60,647 nucleotides of DNA from Vicinamibacterales bacterium. Its GTDB lineage: Bacteria; Acidobacteriota; Vicinamibacteria; Vicinamibacterales; JAKQTR01. Numbering within the stretch: position 1 is the first letter of the stretch; each line of letters begins with the position of its first letter. Under the pieces are notes generated by a model that did no database searches, was not told the origin of the DNA, and saw nothing but the letters and a program-made list of their open reading frames with translations. The position numbers and the translations under genes were made by a program. The DNA lies in contig JALOKU010000013.1 of assembly GCA_025456345.1 (NCBI GenBank), positions 1-60,647 on the forward strand, read 5' to 3'. Shown here in pieces: positions 25,309 to 33,527 of this stretch.

Positions 25309-26552
25309 CGCGGCGCGTCCTTGGCCGGGGGCATCGCCGCCATCCGCGCGGCGGTGGCCTCGGCCGCCCGCATCACGCGCAGCAGGTTCAGGCCGAGCAC
25401 CTTCTTCACTTCGAGTTCCGTGTACCCGCGCCGCAGCAGTTCGGCGGTCAGGGCCGGAAACGTCGAGACGTCCTCGAGACCCGCAGGCGTGGAGGTGATG
25501 CCGTCGAAGTCGCTGCCGTAGCCGACGTGATCGATCCCGGCCAGCTTGCGGACGTGGTCGACGTGGTCGGCGACCTGCGCCACCGTCACCTTCGGCCTGG
25601 GATGATCGGCCACCCACGCGGAGAGTCCCGCCTTCACGGCGGCCTCGTCCTTCGGCGAAAGCCTCTCGAGCCTCGCGGACTCGGCCTCCTGGGCCGTGTC
25701 CCACGCCGCCGCCTCCGGCGTCGTGAACCCCGGCACGAACGACACCATGACGACGCCGCCGTTTTTCGGGAGCTGCCTGAGGACCGCGTCGGGCACGTTG
25801 CGCGGGTGATCGCAGAGCGCGCGTGCCGACGAGTGCGAGAAGATGACCGGCGCCCGCGTCACGCGCAGCACGTCGTCCATCGTCTCTTCCGAGACGTGGC
25901 TCATGTCGACGAGCATGCCCAGCCGGTTCATCTCGCGCACCACTTCTTCGCCGAACGCGGTCAGGCCGCCGTGCTCGGGCGTGTCGGTGGCCGAATCGGC
26001 CCACGGCACGTTTTTCGAGTGGGTGAGGGTCATGTAGCGCGCGCCCAGGCGGGCGAACATCCGCAGCGCCCCGAGCGACGAGTCGATGGCATGGCCGCCC
26101 TCCATGCCGATGAGCGACGCGATCCTGCCCTCCCCGAAGATCCGCTGTACATCGTCGGCTGTCAGCGCGAGCGCGAAGTCGTCCGGGTAGCGCGCGATCA
26201 TGCGGTGGACGATGTCGATCTGTTCGAGGGTGGCGGTCACCGCCCGCTGGCCCGCGAGCGAAGCCGGAACGTACACCGACCAGAACTGCGCGCCGACGCC
26301 GCCCTGGCGCATTCGGGGGATGTCGGTCATCGTGTCGGTCCTGATGTGCCGGATGTCGAGCTTGGCAAGGTCCTTACCCGCCCGATCCCGGACCTCCCAC
26401 GGATAGTCGTTGTGTCCGTCGAACATCGGGACCGAAAGGTGGAGCGCACGCGCGCGCGCCAGGTACGGGTCGTCGGCCTGCGACGCCCCAGAGAGGACGG
26501 CGAGTGCCGCCACCGCGCACACGACCAATGCAGCTGCGCCACGAGTCTTCAC
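25305..26552 (-). CDS. Secreted membrane dipeptidase (peptidase M19)
   Basis: The 415-residue zinc enzyme hydrolyses dipeptides, with some family members active on D-amino-acid or modified peptides. It has a signal peptide (GAAALVVCAVAALAVLSGASQA) and the M19 ligands: HND in FDGHNDYPW, the bridging Glu in GMEGGHAID, VDMSHVSEE, SHSSARALCDHPRN and GSDFDG. Length and order are typical. I chose GTG 26552 with AAGGAAC upstream, so it begins MKTRGAAALVV. The convergent TonB gene shares CTAG with it: the two stop codons overlap by three bases. Confidence 0.92.
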   Translation of the reverse strand: MKTRGAAALVVCAVAALAVLSGASQADDPYLARARALHLSVPMFDGHNDYPWEVRDRAGKDLAKLDIRHIRTDTMTDIPRMRQGGVGAQFWSVYVPASLAGQRAVTATLEQIDIVHRMIARYPDDFALALTADDVQRIFGEGRIASLIGMEGGHAIDSSLGALRMFARLGARYMTLTHSKNVPWADSATDTPEHGGLTAFGEEVVREMNRLGMLVDMSHVSEETMDDVLRVTRAPVIFSHSSARALCDHPRNVPDAVLRQLPKNGGVVMVSFVPGFTTPEAAAWDTAQEAESARLERLSPKDEAAVKAGLSAWVADHPRPKVTVAQVADHVDHVRKLAGIDHVGYGSDFDGITSTPAGLEDVSTFPALTAELLRRGYTELEVKKVLGLNLLRVMRAAEATAARMAAMPPAKDAPR

Positions 26553-26615
26553 GGCTGTTCCTTTCGACGGGTTCCTGCGCCAGTATAGCCGCGCGGGCGC
26601 GCGGCCGCCATCGTG

Positions 26616-26621
26616 TAGAAT
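26616..26621 (+). promoter_or_regulatory. Candidate -10 (TAGAAT) for the osmC leader
   Basis: TAGAAT ends 9 bp before the first paired base of leader element B, giving a transcript that would start close to the structure. No -35 consensus is visible. Confidence 0.3.
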
Positions 26622-26630
26622 CACGCATTC

Positions 26631-26701
26631 GCAGGACCGGCCTCAGAACCTGCATGCCGCGGCCTGATCGCGCCGCAGGAACGGGTGATGAAGCCGCCTG
26701 C
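26631..26701 (+). promoter_or_regulatory. Structured leader element B, candidate cis-regulatory RNA (copy 2 of 2)
   Basis: The closing stem is GCAGG + CGGCCT (26631-26643, bulged AC) with AAGCCG + CCTGC (26691-26701); it encloses ACCTGC (26648-26653), a hairpin (26655-26661 with 26671-26677, one C-C mismatch) and GGGTGATG (26683-26690). The spacings of 4, 29 and 0 nt between conserved blocks equal those of element A. Several stem pairs differ from A on both sides (for example C-G to T-A, A-T to G-C and T-A to C-G), so the pairing itself is conserved. The 3' strand abuts the GAGGAGGAG ribosome-binding site, favouring translational control. Confidence 0.6.
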
Positions 26702-26712
26702 GAGGAGGAGTG

Positions 26713-27144
26713 GTGGCGCCAATGGCGGACGTGAAACCTCCGACGGTCGTGGACCTCACCTGGGACGGCAGGCTGGCCTTCACGGCCCGGGACGGAGCCC
26801 ACGAGTGGGTGCTCGACGGGCGCAATGAAGCCGGGCCGTCGCCGGTCGCGGCCCTGGCCTCCGCGCTGGCCGGGTGCATGGCCATCGACACCGTGCACAT
26901 CCTGACGAAAGGCCGGTTCGACGTGCGGTCGTTCGGCGCGCGGCTGACCGGAGGCCGGGCCGACAGCGAGCCGCGGCGTTTCGTGGCGATCGACCTGCGC
27001 TTCACGCTCGACACCAACGCCCCTCCCGATCAGGTCGATCGCGCGATTGCCCTCTCGCGGGAGAAGTACTGCTCGGTGTGGCACTCGCTGCGCCAGGACA
27101 TCGAGCTCACCACCAGCGTGTCGATTACCGGCACGGACGCGTAA
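26713..27144 (+). CDS. OsmC/Ohr-family protein
   Basis: This ~143-residue protein has the two redox cysteines of the OsmC family: ALAGCMAID in the first half and SREKYCSVWHSL in the second. Others of the family reduce organic hydroperoxides with dihydrolipoyl or thiol partners, and some (YhfA type) have unknown substrate. The surrounding pattern, GPSPVAALASALAGC and LRFTLDTNAPPDQVDRAI, fits YhfA-like OsmC proteins. GTG 26713 follows GGAGGAG closely; ATG 26722, four residues later, is an alternative with a longer spacer. It is preceded by structured leader element B. Confidence 0.88.
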   Translation: MAPMADVKPPTVVDLTWDGRLAFTARDGAHEWVLDGRNEAGPSPVAALASALAGCMAIDTVHILTKGRFDVRSFGARLTGGRADSEPRRFVAIDLRFTLDTNAPPDQVDRAIALSREKYCSVWHSLRQDIELTTSVSITGTDA

Positions 27145-27155
27145 GCGGAGTGATT

Positions 27156-27179
27156 GGGGTCGAAGTGGTGTCTGACCCC
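27156..27179. repeat. GGGGTC/TGACCCC intergenic element, variant copy
   Basis: GGGGTC (27156-27161) and GTCTGACCCC (27170-27179) form an inverted pair 4 bp before the GGAGGAG ribosome-binding site of the acyltransferase gene. Confidence 0.7.
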
Positions 27180-27195
27180 ACTTGGAGGAGCGGGA

Positions 27196-28287
27196 GTGGG
27201 AGCGACCCCGAGCCGTCGCGCGTACCTCGACTGGATGCGGGGCCTCAGTGTGCTGTTCATGATCGTGGCCCACACGTTCGATGCGTGGACGGTGCTGGCG
27301 GACCGCACCACGCCGCTCTACAAGGCGGCGAACTTCATCGGAGGCCTCGCGGCGCCGATCTTCCTCTTCCTCGCAGGCGTGTCGGTGGCGATGGCGGCCT
27401 CGTCTCGCACGCGGCGGTCCGGGGACCGCGCGGCGTCCGCCTGGTCCGTCCAGAAGCGCGGCTGGCAGATCTTCGGGCTGGCGTTCCTCTTCCGGCTGCA
27501 GTCGTGGATCCTGAGCCCCGGGGCCACGGTGAAGGGCATCTTCAAGGCCGACATCCTGAACATCATGGGGCCGTCGATTGCCGCGGCGGCATGGGTCTGG
27601 GGGCGGCTGGCCGACCGGCGGGCGCGGCGCGCGGCTTTCGCCACCCTTGCGTGCGTCTGTGCCTTTGCGACACCGCTCATCCGGAACGCGGCCTGGGTGG
27701 CCTGGCTGCCAGACCCGATCGAGTGGTATGTCAGGCCGTTCCCGAAGCTGAGCGTGTTCACCTTCTTTCCCTGGGCGGGCTATGTGTTCGCGGGCGCGCT
27801 GGCCGGCGAATGGCTCGACACCGCGGCATCGCCGGCCGCGGAGTGGCGCGCCAACCGGCGGTTGGCGGCGGCCGGAGCCGGGCTCGTCGTGGCGGGCTAC
27901 GGCGCGAGCTACCTGCCATCCATCTACCCGGCCGGCTACTCGAATTTCTGGACCTCGTCGCCCACCTACTACTTCATCAAGATCGGGATCATGCTGGTGC
28001 TGATGGGGGTCATCTACGTCTATGTGCAGCGGCCGTTCTCGGCCGAGCCCCGCAACCCGGCCTGGAGCCCGATGCTCGAATTCGGGCGGTCTTCCCTGTT
28101 CGTCTACTGGATCCACGTGGAGCTTGCGTACGGCATCTTTTCGTACCCGCTCCACCGGACGCTGCCCGTCTGGTGGTCGCTTGTCGCCTTCACGGCGTTC
28201 ACGGTCTTCATCTACGCCGTGACGCGGCTCAAGTCGCGCCTCGTCTCCGGCTGGAAGGCGCGGCGGGCGGCGTTTCAGCCGGCCTGA
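27196..28287 (+). CDS. Multi-pass membrane protein, heparan-alpha-glucosaminide N-acetyltransferase / DUF1624-like acyltransferase
   Basis: The 363-residue protein has about ten membrane helices. It opens RRAYLDWMRGLSVLFMIVAHTFDAW, shown here in part, with the family Asp/Arg-Gly and His positions (LDWMRG, VAHTFD), and continues with AAPIFLFLAGVSVAMA, FTFFPWAGYVFAGALAGEW and FGRSSLFVYWIHVELAYG. Related proteins transfer acyl groups to sugars or are uncharacterised. The GTG start follows GGAGGAG with a 6-nt spacer and gives a short cytoplasmic N-terminus. It lies 52 bp downstream of osmC in the same direction, so cotranscription is possible. Confidence 0.85.
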   Translation: MGATPSRRAYLDWMRGLSVLFMIVAHTFDAWTVLADRTTPLYKAANFIGGLAAPIFLFLAGVSVAMAASSRTRRSGDRAASAWSVQKRGWQIFGLAFLFRLQSWILSPGATVKGIFKADILNIMGPSIAAAAWVWGRLADRRARRAAFATLACVCAFATPLIRNAAWVAWLPDPIEWYVRPFPKLSVFTFFPWAGYVFAGALAGEWLDTAASPAAEWRANRRLAAAGAGLVVAGYGASYLPSIYPAGYSNFWTSSPTYYFIKIGIMLVLMGVIYVYVQRPFSAEPRNPAWSPMLEFGRSSLFVYWIHVELAYGIFSYPLHRTLPVWWSLVAFTAFTVFIYAVTRLKSRLVSGWKARRAAFQPA

Positions 28288-28312
28288 GCGCGGCGCCGCG
28301 TGGGCTGCCGCC

Positions 28313-28330
28313 CCGTGCCTGTTGGCACGG
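28313..28330 (+). other. GC-rich hairpin (CCGTGCC/GGCACGG, loop TGTT)
   Basis: A perfect 7-bp stem with a tetraloop lies 26 bp after the acyltransferase stop and 64 bp before the PPK2 gene. There is no T-tract, so intrinsic termination is uncertain. Confidence 0.4.
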
Positions 28331-28393
28331 CGCGGATAGCGCACGGGAGGGCGGGTGGGTGTAGTCTGGATCCTGACACTGAGGAGATCCCGA

Positions 28394-29290
28394 ATGGCTG
28401 AGAACCTGAAATCGCGGCTTGCACCGTTCATCGTCACCAAGGGCAAGAACTTCAAGCTGAAGGACCACCCCACGGCTCGCGAGAACTGGAAGGCCTCCAA
28501 GAAGGAGACCAAGAAGCTGCTGCAGAAGGGCACCGAGCTCCTGAGAGATCAGCAGGAGAAGCTCTACGCGCAGGATCAGCGCGGCGTGCTCCTGATTTTC
28601 CAGGCCATGGACGCGGCGGGCAAGGATGGCGCGATCAAGCACGTGATGTCCGGCATCAATCCTCAGGGCTGCCAGGTCTACTCCTTCAAGTCGCCCTCGC
28701 CCGAGGAGCTCGACCACGACTTCCTGTGGCGCACGACGAAGGCGCTGCCGGAGCGCGGCCGCATCGGCATCTTCAACCGTTCGTATTACGAAGAGGTGCT
28801 CGTCGTCCGCGTGCATCCCGAGTACCTGCAGAAGCAGAAGCTGCCGCCGGAGCTCGTGACGAAGGACATCTGGAAGGATCGCTTCGAGGAAATCAATGCG
28901 TTCGAGCGGTACCTGGCGCGCAACGGCTACGTGATCCGGAAGTTCTTCCTCAACGTGTCGAAGAAGGAGCAGAAGAGGCGTTTCCTCGAGCGCCTCGAGC
29001 AGGAAGAGAAGAACTGGAAGTTCTCGCTGGCGGACGCCAAAGAGCGGGGCTTCTGGGAGAAGTACATGGAGGCGTACGAGGACATGATCCAGCACACGGC
29101 GACGCCGCACGCTCCGTGGGTCGTGGTGCCGGCCGACGACAAGCCGCTGGCGCGCCTCATCGTGGCCGCGGCCGTGGTGGACGCGATGCAGGACATGAAG
29201 CTTGCGTTTCCGAAGGTCTCCGAGGCCCAGAAGGCCGAGCTCGCGGCCGCCAGGAAGGCCCTGGAGTCCGAAAAGAAGGAGAAGAAATAA
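28394..29290 (+). CDS. Polyphosphate kinase 2 family protein
   Basis: The 298-residue enzyme moves phosphate between polyphosphate and nucleotides. Walker A is DAAGKDG at residues 73-79 (in FQAMDAAGKDGAIKH), the Walker B/lid region is GRIGIFNRSYYEEVLVVRVHP, and LNVSKKEQKRRFLERL carries the basic residues of the lid. The sequence matches one-domain PPK2 enzymes that phosphorylate AMP, ADP or other nucleoside mono- and diphosphates. GAGGAG lies 8 nt before the ATG. The C-terminus is a charged helix (KALESEKKEKK). The stop TAA is followed with no gap by the end of the convergent M14 gene. Confidence 0.92.
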   Translation: MAENLKSRLAPFIVTKGKNFKLKDHPTARENWKASKKETKKLLQKGTELLRDQQEKLYAQDQRGVLLIFQAMDAAGKDGAIKHVMSGINPQGCQVYSFKSPSPEELDHDFLWRTTKALPERGRIGIFNRSYYEEVLVVRVHPEYLQKQKLPPELVTKDIWKDRFEEINAFERYLARNGYVIRKFFLNVSKKEQKRRFLERLEQEEKNWKFSLADAKERGFWEKYMEAYEDMIQHTATPHAPWVVVPADDKPLARLIVAAAVVDAMQDMKLAFPKVSEAQKAELAAARKALESEKKEKK

Positions 29291-32074
29291 TCACCGCTTC
29301 ACGTCGTTGTAGTGCAGCACGGCGTTGAAGAGCATGTTGAACTCGCCGAGGGTCTGGTAGCGGAAGCACGGGTTCGTCGCGAACATCAGGACGCGGCCCT
29401 TGCCAGACGGGATCTCGGCAATCGCCGGGCGGTTGCGGGTTTCGGCCGCCCCCTTCATCAGCCCGCTCAGCACCGCCGCATCGGTTCCGCGGAACCGCAT
29501 CAGCGTCTGCCTGTCGCGCTCGGCGTCCAGCCCCTGGATGGCCAGCAACGGCCCGTTCGCATAGCGGACGGGCACGTCTTTCGCCGCGTAGCCGTAGAAG
29601 ATCGGGTGCGACGGCTGGGTGATCTCGGCCTCCACGATCGGGCCCGGCGCATAGAACTGCGGGGACGGCCGGCCCGCGTCCACGCGCCTGGCGAGGCCGA
29701 ACTCGGCGGGAAAGAAGCTCGCGCCGCCGAGCGTGACGAGCACGCCTCCGGCTTCGATGAACCGCTCGACCTCGAGAACGCCCGAGAGGCCCATGCCGCC
29801 CGTCACGTCGTCAGATTCCCCGTACATCCCGAGGCTCTTGAACCGGGCCGACTTCTTGTACGCCAGCGGCTTTCCGACCGGCGCGATGTCGAACACGAGG
29901 CCCTTGCCGCTCCTGCCCTGGCTGGGCACGACGATGACGTCGTACTTGTCGCGGAGGCGGCCCGCGAGGATCTGCTCCTTGAAGATGAGATCGTAGCCGA
30001 CCTCGAACGCGTCGAAGGCGTGGCGCACCCAGCCCACGTCCTGGGTGTTGCCCCACGTGCTGAAAACCGCCAGGCGCGGGAGATCAACGTCGTGAGCCGG
30101 CACGCCCGGCGCGGCCGGCAGGACGGCGGCCGTCAGGCCGAGCTGGGTCACGGCGGTCTTCACCCGGGCGAGCGCGTCGGCGCTGCCGCCGGTGTCGGCC
30201 ACGAACGAGCCGGCGGGGAACGCGGCGCCGCCGGCCTCGAACGGCTGCTCGGCGGCGCTGATCTTCAGGTCCTTCAGGCGGTATCGCAACGTGATCATGT
30301 TGGCCGATCCGTGGTGGGCGATCGCCACAACAGGTCCCGGCGCGCCCGACACCGTCCCTTCGAGGGCCGCCTTCGTCACCGGCTGAACCGGCACGTCGAG
30401 GATCGTCCTGTCGGCGATCTCCCTCACGTTGGTATGCGTCATGAGCCCCATCGTCCAGCCGGTGTCGTCGTAGGTGCGGAGATTCGGGTCGGGGAAGTTC
30501 TGCTTCTCGAGCAGGATCTTCGCGAGCCGGCCGTAGGGCTGGTCGCGCTTCACGATGAAGCTGCCGGCCGGGAAGCTGCCCTCCTTCACCCTGACCTCGG
30601 CCGTCGCGCGGCCCACCTCGATGCCCTGCATGCGCAGGATGTTGACGACCCACGCCACGCGCGTCTGGTCACGGCCGCCAGCCGGGATGAGGTAGCCGAA
30701 CGGGGCGTCTTTCTTCCCCGACTCGATCGAGTTGCGGCTCTTGCGGTAGAAGTTCTCGAGGACGACTTTCGGAAAGGCCGCCGTGAGCTCGAGGGCCGAG
30801 AGGACGCCCGTTTCCATGTAGTTGGTGTTGTTGCGGAGGGACCACTCGACCTCGGCGTACGGCGGCAGCGGCCGGTACCACTCGCGCGAGGCCTGGCCGG
30901 CGCCGGCGCCCATGCCCCCGTCACCGCCGCCGATGCGCCGCTTCATGGTGTTGGCGCCGCCGTTGCCGAACGTCTCGTACATGCGCAGCATGCCGTTGTG
31001 GTTCGACGCCATGAAGCCCATGTAGCCGGGGTACCACATGTCCACGAATGCGTGCGTCCACACGCCCGGCATGCCGTACTTGATCATCTGGGCCATCTCG
31101 AAGTTCGCGAACCACGGCAGCTCGCCGTAGAGGATCGGGTCCAGTGTCGGGTTCTGCGGCGCCTGGCCGCTGAAGGTGTAGAGGAACGGCACCGACTCGT
31201 GCAGTTCGTGCATGATCGGCGGGTGCCACTGGAGGTACCAGTCCAGGATGGCGCGCGTCGTGGGCTGCGAGAAATTGAAGTCGCGGTTGTTGTCGTGGAG
31301 GATGTACTTGCCCCAGTACGGCGGCCCGCCGTACGACACGCCCTCTCCCGTTTCGCCGGTCTTGTAGGCGTAGTACCAGTCGACGTAGCGGTCGCGCCCG
31401 TCGGGTTCCGCCGACGGCGTAATCGAGACGATGACGTTGTTGCGGATCCCGGTGATGAGCGGCGAGGTGTCGGCGGCGAGCCGGTAGGCCAGCTCCATCA
31501 GCATTTCCGGCGGCCCCGTCTCACCGCTGTGGAGGCCGCCGATCAGATGATAGAGCGGCTTCGCCTTGCCGACGATCTCCATCGCCTGGGCCTCGGTGAG
31601 CGGCCGCGGGTCGGCCAGCTGCCCAAGGTAGCCGCGATACCGATCGAGGTTGGCGATCGATTCCTCGGACCCCACGAACACGACGACGCACTCGCGGCCC
31701 TCGTCGCTTGTGCCGATGGTCATCACGCGCACGCGCGGCGAGGCGGCCGCCAGGGCACGGTAGTACTTCAGGATGTCGGCGTAGTACGTCAGCGTCTTCG
31801 GCTGGCCGATGTGATACCCGAGCACGTCCCTGGGGGACGGCACGCCGGGCGCCTTCGGGAGGTGATCCACGAGCGGGCTCAGGAACTCGGGTTTCGTCGT
31901 CCATTCACGCACGAGCCTGGCGAATTCCTCGTCGTGGCCCGGCCGTGCCGATGCGGCTTTCGCCGCGGCAGGCGCCTGGGCCGAGAGGCCCGCGGCGTGT
32001 GGCAGCATCGCCGAGGCGGCCACCGCCGTGCACGCCGCCAGCATTCGCCATGTGTTCGCCGTCCATGGTCTCAT
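29291..32074 (-). CDS. Secreted M14 family zinc carboxypeptidase
   Basis: This large 927-residue enzyme has a signal peptide (MLAACTAVAASAMLPHAAGLSA), a catalytic M14 domain (about residues 70-430) with HSGE (zinc ligands His182 and Glu185), SAEPDGRDRY, a likely third ligand His260 in LHDNNRDFNFSQ, and HELHESVPF, then a long C-terminal beta-rich region (to 927) containing a glutamine-amidotransferase-like segment (DVIVVPSQGRSGKGL, LVTLGGASFFPAEFGLA). M14 enzymes remove C-terminal residues from peptides. Acidobacteria often encode several of this size. The convergent PPK2 stop directly abuts its TGA. An open frame of 923 codons on the opposite strand is a shadow. Confidence 0.9.
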   Translation of the reverse strand: MRPWTANTWRMLAACTAVAASAMLPHAAGLSAQAPAAAKAASARPGHDEEFARLVREWTTKPEFLSPLVDHLPKAPGVPSPRDVLGYHIGQPKTLTYYADILKYYRALAAASPRVRVMTIGTSDEGRECVVVFVGSEESIANLDRYRGYLGQLADPRPLTEAQAMEIVGKAKPLYHLIGGLHSGETGPPEMLMELAYRLAADTSPLITGIRNNVIVSITPSAEPDGRDRYVDWYYAYKTGETGEGVSYGGPPYWGKYILHDNNRDFNFSQPTTRAILDWYLQWHPPIMHELHESVPFLYTFSGQAPQNPTLDPILYGELPWFANFEMAQMIKYGMPGVWTHAFVDMWYPGYMGFMASNHNGMLRMYETFGNGGANTMKRRIGGGDGGMGAGAGQASREWYRPLPPYAEVEWSLRNNTNYMETGVLSALELTAAFPKVVLENFYRKSRNSIESGKKDAPFGYLIPAGGRDQTRVAWVVNILRMQGIEVGRATAEVRVKEGSFPAGSFIVKRDQPYGRLAKILLEKQNFPDPNLRTYDDTGWTMGLMTHTNVREIADRTILDVPVQPVTKAALEGTVSGAPGPVVAIAHHGSANMITLRYRLKDLKISAAEQPFEAGGAAFPAGSFVADTGGSADALARVKTAVTQLGLTAAVLPAAPGVPAHDVDLPRLAVFSTWGNTQDVGWVRHAFDAFEVGYDLIFKEQILAGRLRDKYDVIVVPSQGRSGKGLVFDIAPVGKPLAYKKSARFKSLGMYGESDDVTGGMGLSGVLEVERFIEAGGVLVTLGGASFFPAEFGLARRVDAGRPSPQFYAPGPIVEAEITQPSHPIFYGYAAKDVPVRYANGPLLAIQGLDAERDRQTLMRFRGTDAAVLSGLMKGAAETRNRPAIAEIPSGKGRVLMFATNPCFRYQTLGEFNMLFNAVLHYNDVKR

Positions 32075-32240
32075 CCCGGCTAACCCCCATCAACACAATC
32101 AGATATTGAGATGCGGCCAGGCCGGTCGGGCCCGTCCTGAGCCGCCTCCGCCGCCCGTGCCCGTGCTTAAGTTGTCAATCATCGCAGAAAACGGGCTGAA
32201 ATCCGGACAAGAACGGTTAAAAATGTGGCAGGTACCAACC

Positions 32241-33374
32241 ATGATCAATGTCTCCGCGATCCAGATGCAGCAGTTCGGCGTCCGGTTCTACCAAGCGTCG
32301 CTTTCGGCGAAGGACATCGACAAGCTCGTCCGCTTCGAGGTGTTGAGCTACGGCGAGCAGCATCACCCGCCCGTGCGAGGGAGGAAGGGCGGTGGCTCGG
32401 TGTCCAAGGTGAACTGGAACCTCCTCGAGCGCCGGATCGGGGCGAACGAGAAGGCGTACCAGCGCCAGATCATCCGCCGGAAGATCGACGAACTGGTCGG
32501 CTACTACGAGCAGTGCCGCCAGGCGCGCGACCTGCCGTCGATTCCCGGGGCAGTCATCATCTCCTGCGACGAGAAGCTGTCGTTCTCGCCGGTGGAAGAC
32601 GGATCCAGCCTCGGCACGCTGAGGGTTCCCGAGCGCGAGGGCGTGCTGCGCGCCATCGACGGGCAGCACCGGCTGCTGGCGATGCACGCCGACATCGAGC
32701 GATTCGGGCAGGAGGACTTCACGGTGCCGGCGGTCATCTTCGACCAGCTGCCCGAAGACCACATCGTGCAGATGTTCGTGACGATCAACGCGAAGCACAC
32801 GCGGCTGAACTCGTCGCACCTGGTCAGCCTCTCGGGCCGCCAGCTGTACCGCGATCAGAGCCTCGCCTCCGCCCACGACATCGTCCGGGTGCTGAACGAC
32901 CGCGACGACTCGCCGCTCCACATGGACATCAAGCTGCTGGGCGTCGGGAAGGGCGGCGTGGCCCAGGCGCCGCTCGCGCAGGAGCTGAAGAAACTCTTCC
33001 AGGCGGACGCGTTCGGCGGCGCGCGGAAGACCCAGGATTTCCACGACGAGGCCAAGCAGTTCTTCGTGAACTACTTCAAGCAGATCGCGGTGGTGTTCGG
33101 GGCCGCGTGGAACGGGCGGAAGTACAGCATCAAGTCGTCGACCGCGCTCCGTGCCTTCATCCGCGTGGCGCCGGATGTGGTCCGCCGGCTCGACGAGGAG
33201 CACACCGACCGCACGGACTTCCGGGCTATCGGCCGCGTCATCGCGCCATGGGGACACCGCATCGGCGACCTGCGGTTCGAGACGCTCGGCGCGTTCGGCA
33301 AGGACACAACGGTGGACGCGCTGGCGAAGGAACTGCGCCTCGCCTTGCATTATCCAGAAGGGGCGATGGGGTAG
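32241..33374 (+). CDS. Orphan DGQHR-domain protein, DndB-like
   Basis: The ~377-residue cytoplasmic protein contains the family motif IDGQHRLLAM (DGQHR at residues 140-144) followed by FVTINAKHTRLN, as in DndB and related DGQHR proteins. DndB binds DNA and regulates phosphorothioate modification in dnd clusters; DGQHR proteins also occur alone. No dndA, dndCDE, dptFGH, restriction or methylase genes lie nearby, so the target is unknown. Start ATG 32241 (MINVSAIQMQQFGV) is chosen for fit to family N-termini; ATG 32223 would add six residues. The 166-bp upstream gap is visibly AT-richer than neighbours (AGAAAACGGGCTGAAATCC) and the downstream side is a heptamer array, so it may have been acquired. 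Confidence 0.82.
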   Translation: MINVSAIQMQQFGVRFYQASLSAKDIDKLVRFEVLSYGEQHHPPVRGRKGGGSVSKVNWNLLERRIGANEKAYQRQIIRRKIDELVGYYEQCRQARDLPSIPGAVIISCDEKLSFSPVEDGSSLGTLRVPEREGVLRAIDGQHRLLAMHADIERFGQEDFTVPAVIFDQLPEDHIVQMFVTINAKHTRLNSSHLVSLSGRQLYRDQSLASAHDIVRVLNDRDDSPLHMDIKLLGVGKGGVAQAPLAQELKKLFQADAFGGARKTQDFHDEAKQFFVNYFKQIAVVFGAAWNGRKYSIKSSTALRAFIRVAPDVVRRLDEEHTDRTDFRAIGRVIAPWGHRIGDLRFETLGAFGKDTTVDALAKELRLALHYPEGAMG

Positions 33375-33392
33375 GGCAGCGGACACGTTTTC

Positions 33393-33519
33393 AGTAGTAA
33401 GTAGTCAGTAGACAGTATTCAGTAGAAATGCCGGTGAGCCGAACACCGTCACGCCGTACTGGCTACTGGCTACTGGCTACTGGCTACTGGCTACTGGCTA
33501 CTGGCTACTTCCTACTGAC
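33393..33519. repeat. Two-armed heptamer element (AGTAGTC-type left, TACTGGC x7 right)
   Basis: Left arm 33393-33427: five period-7 units (AGTAGTA, AGTAGTC, AGTAGAC, AGTATTC, AGTAGAA). Right arm 33457-33519: seven perfect TACTGGC copies then TACTTCC, TACTGAC. The arms are roughly complementary (AGTAGTC versus GACTACT registers), so the transcript can form a long hairpin between the two convergent genes. Confidence 0.9.
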
Positions 33520-33527
33520 TCGATTCC

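Noticed and set aside
29312..32083. A 923-codon open frame on the plus strand opposite the M14 gene
   Set aside because: Composition is Arg/Ala/His/Gly shadow with no motif or ribosome-binding site; the minus strand has a complete zinc carboxypeptidase. High GC commonly yields long antisense frames.
33457..33519. TACTGGC tandem copies as a CRISPR array
   Set aside because: Repeats are 7 bp with no spacers, and no cas genes are present.
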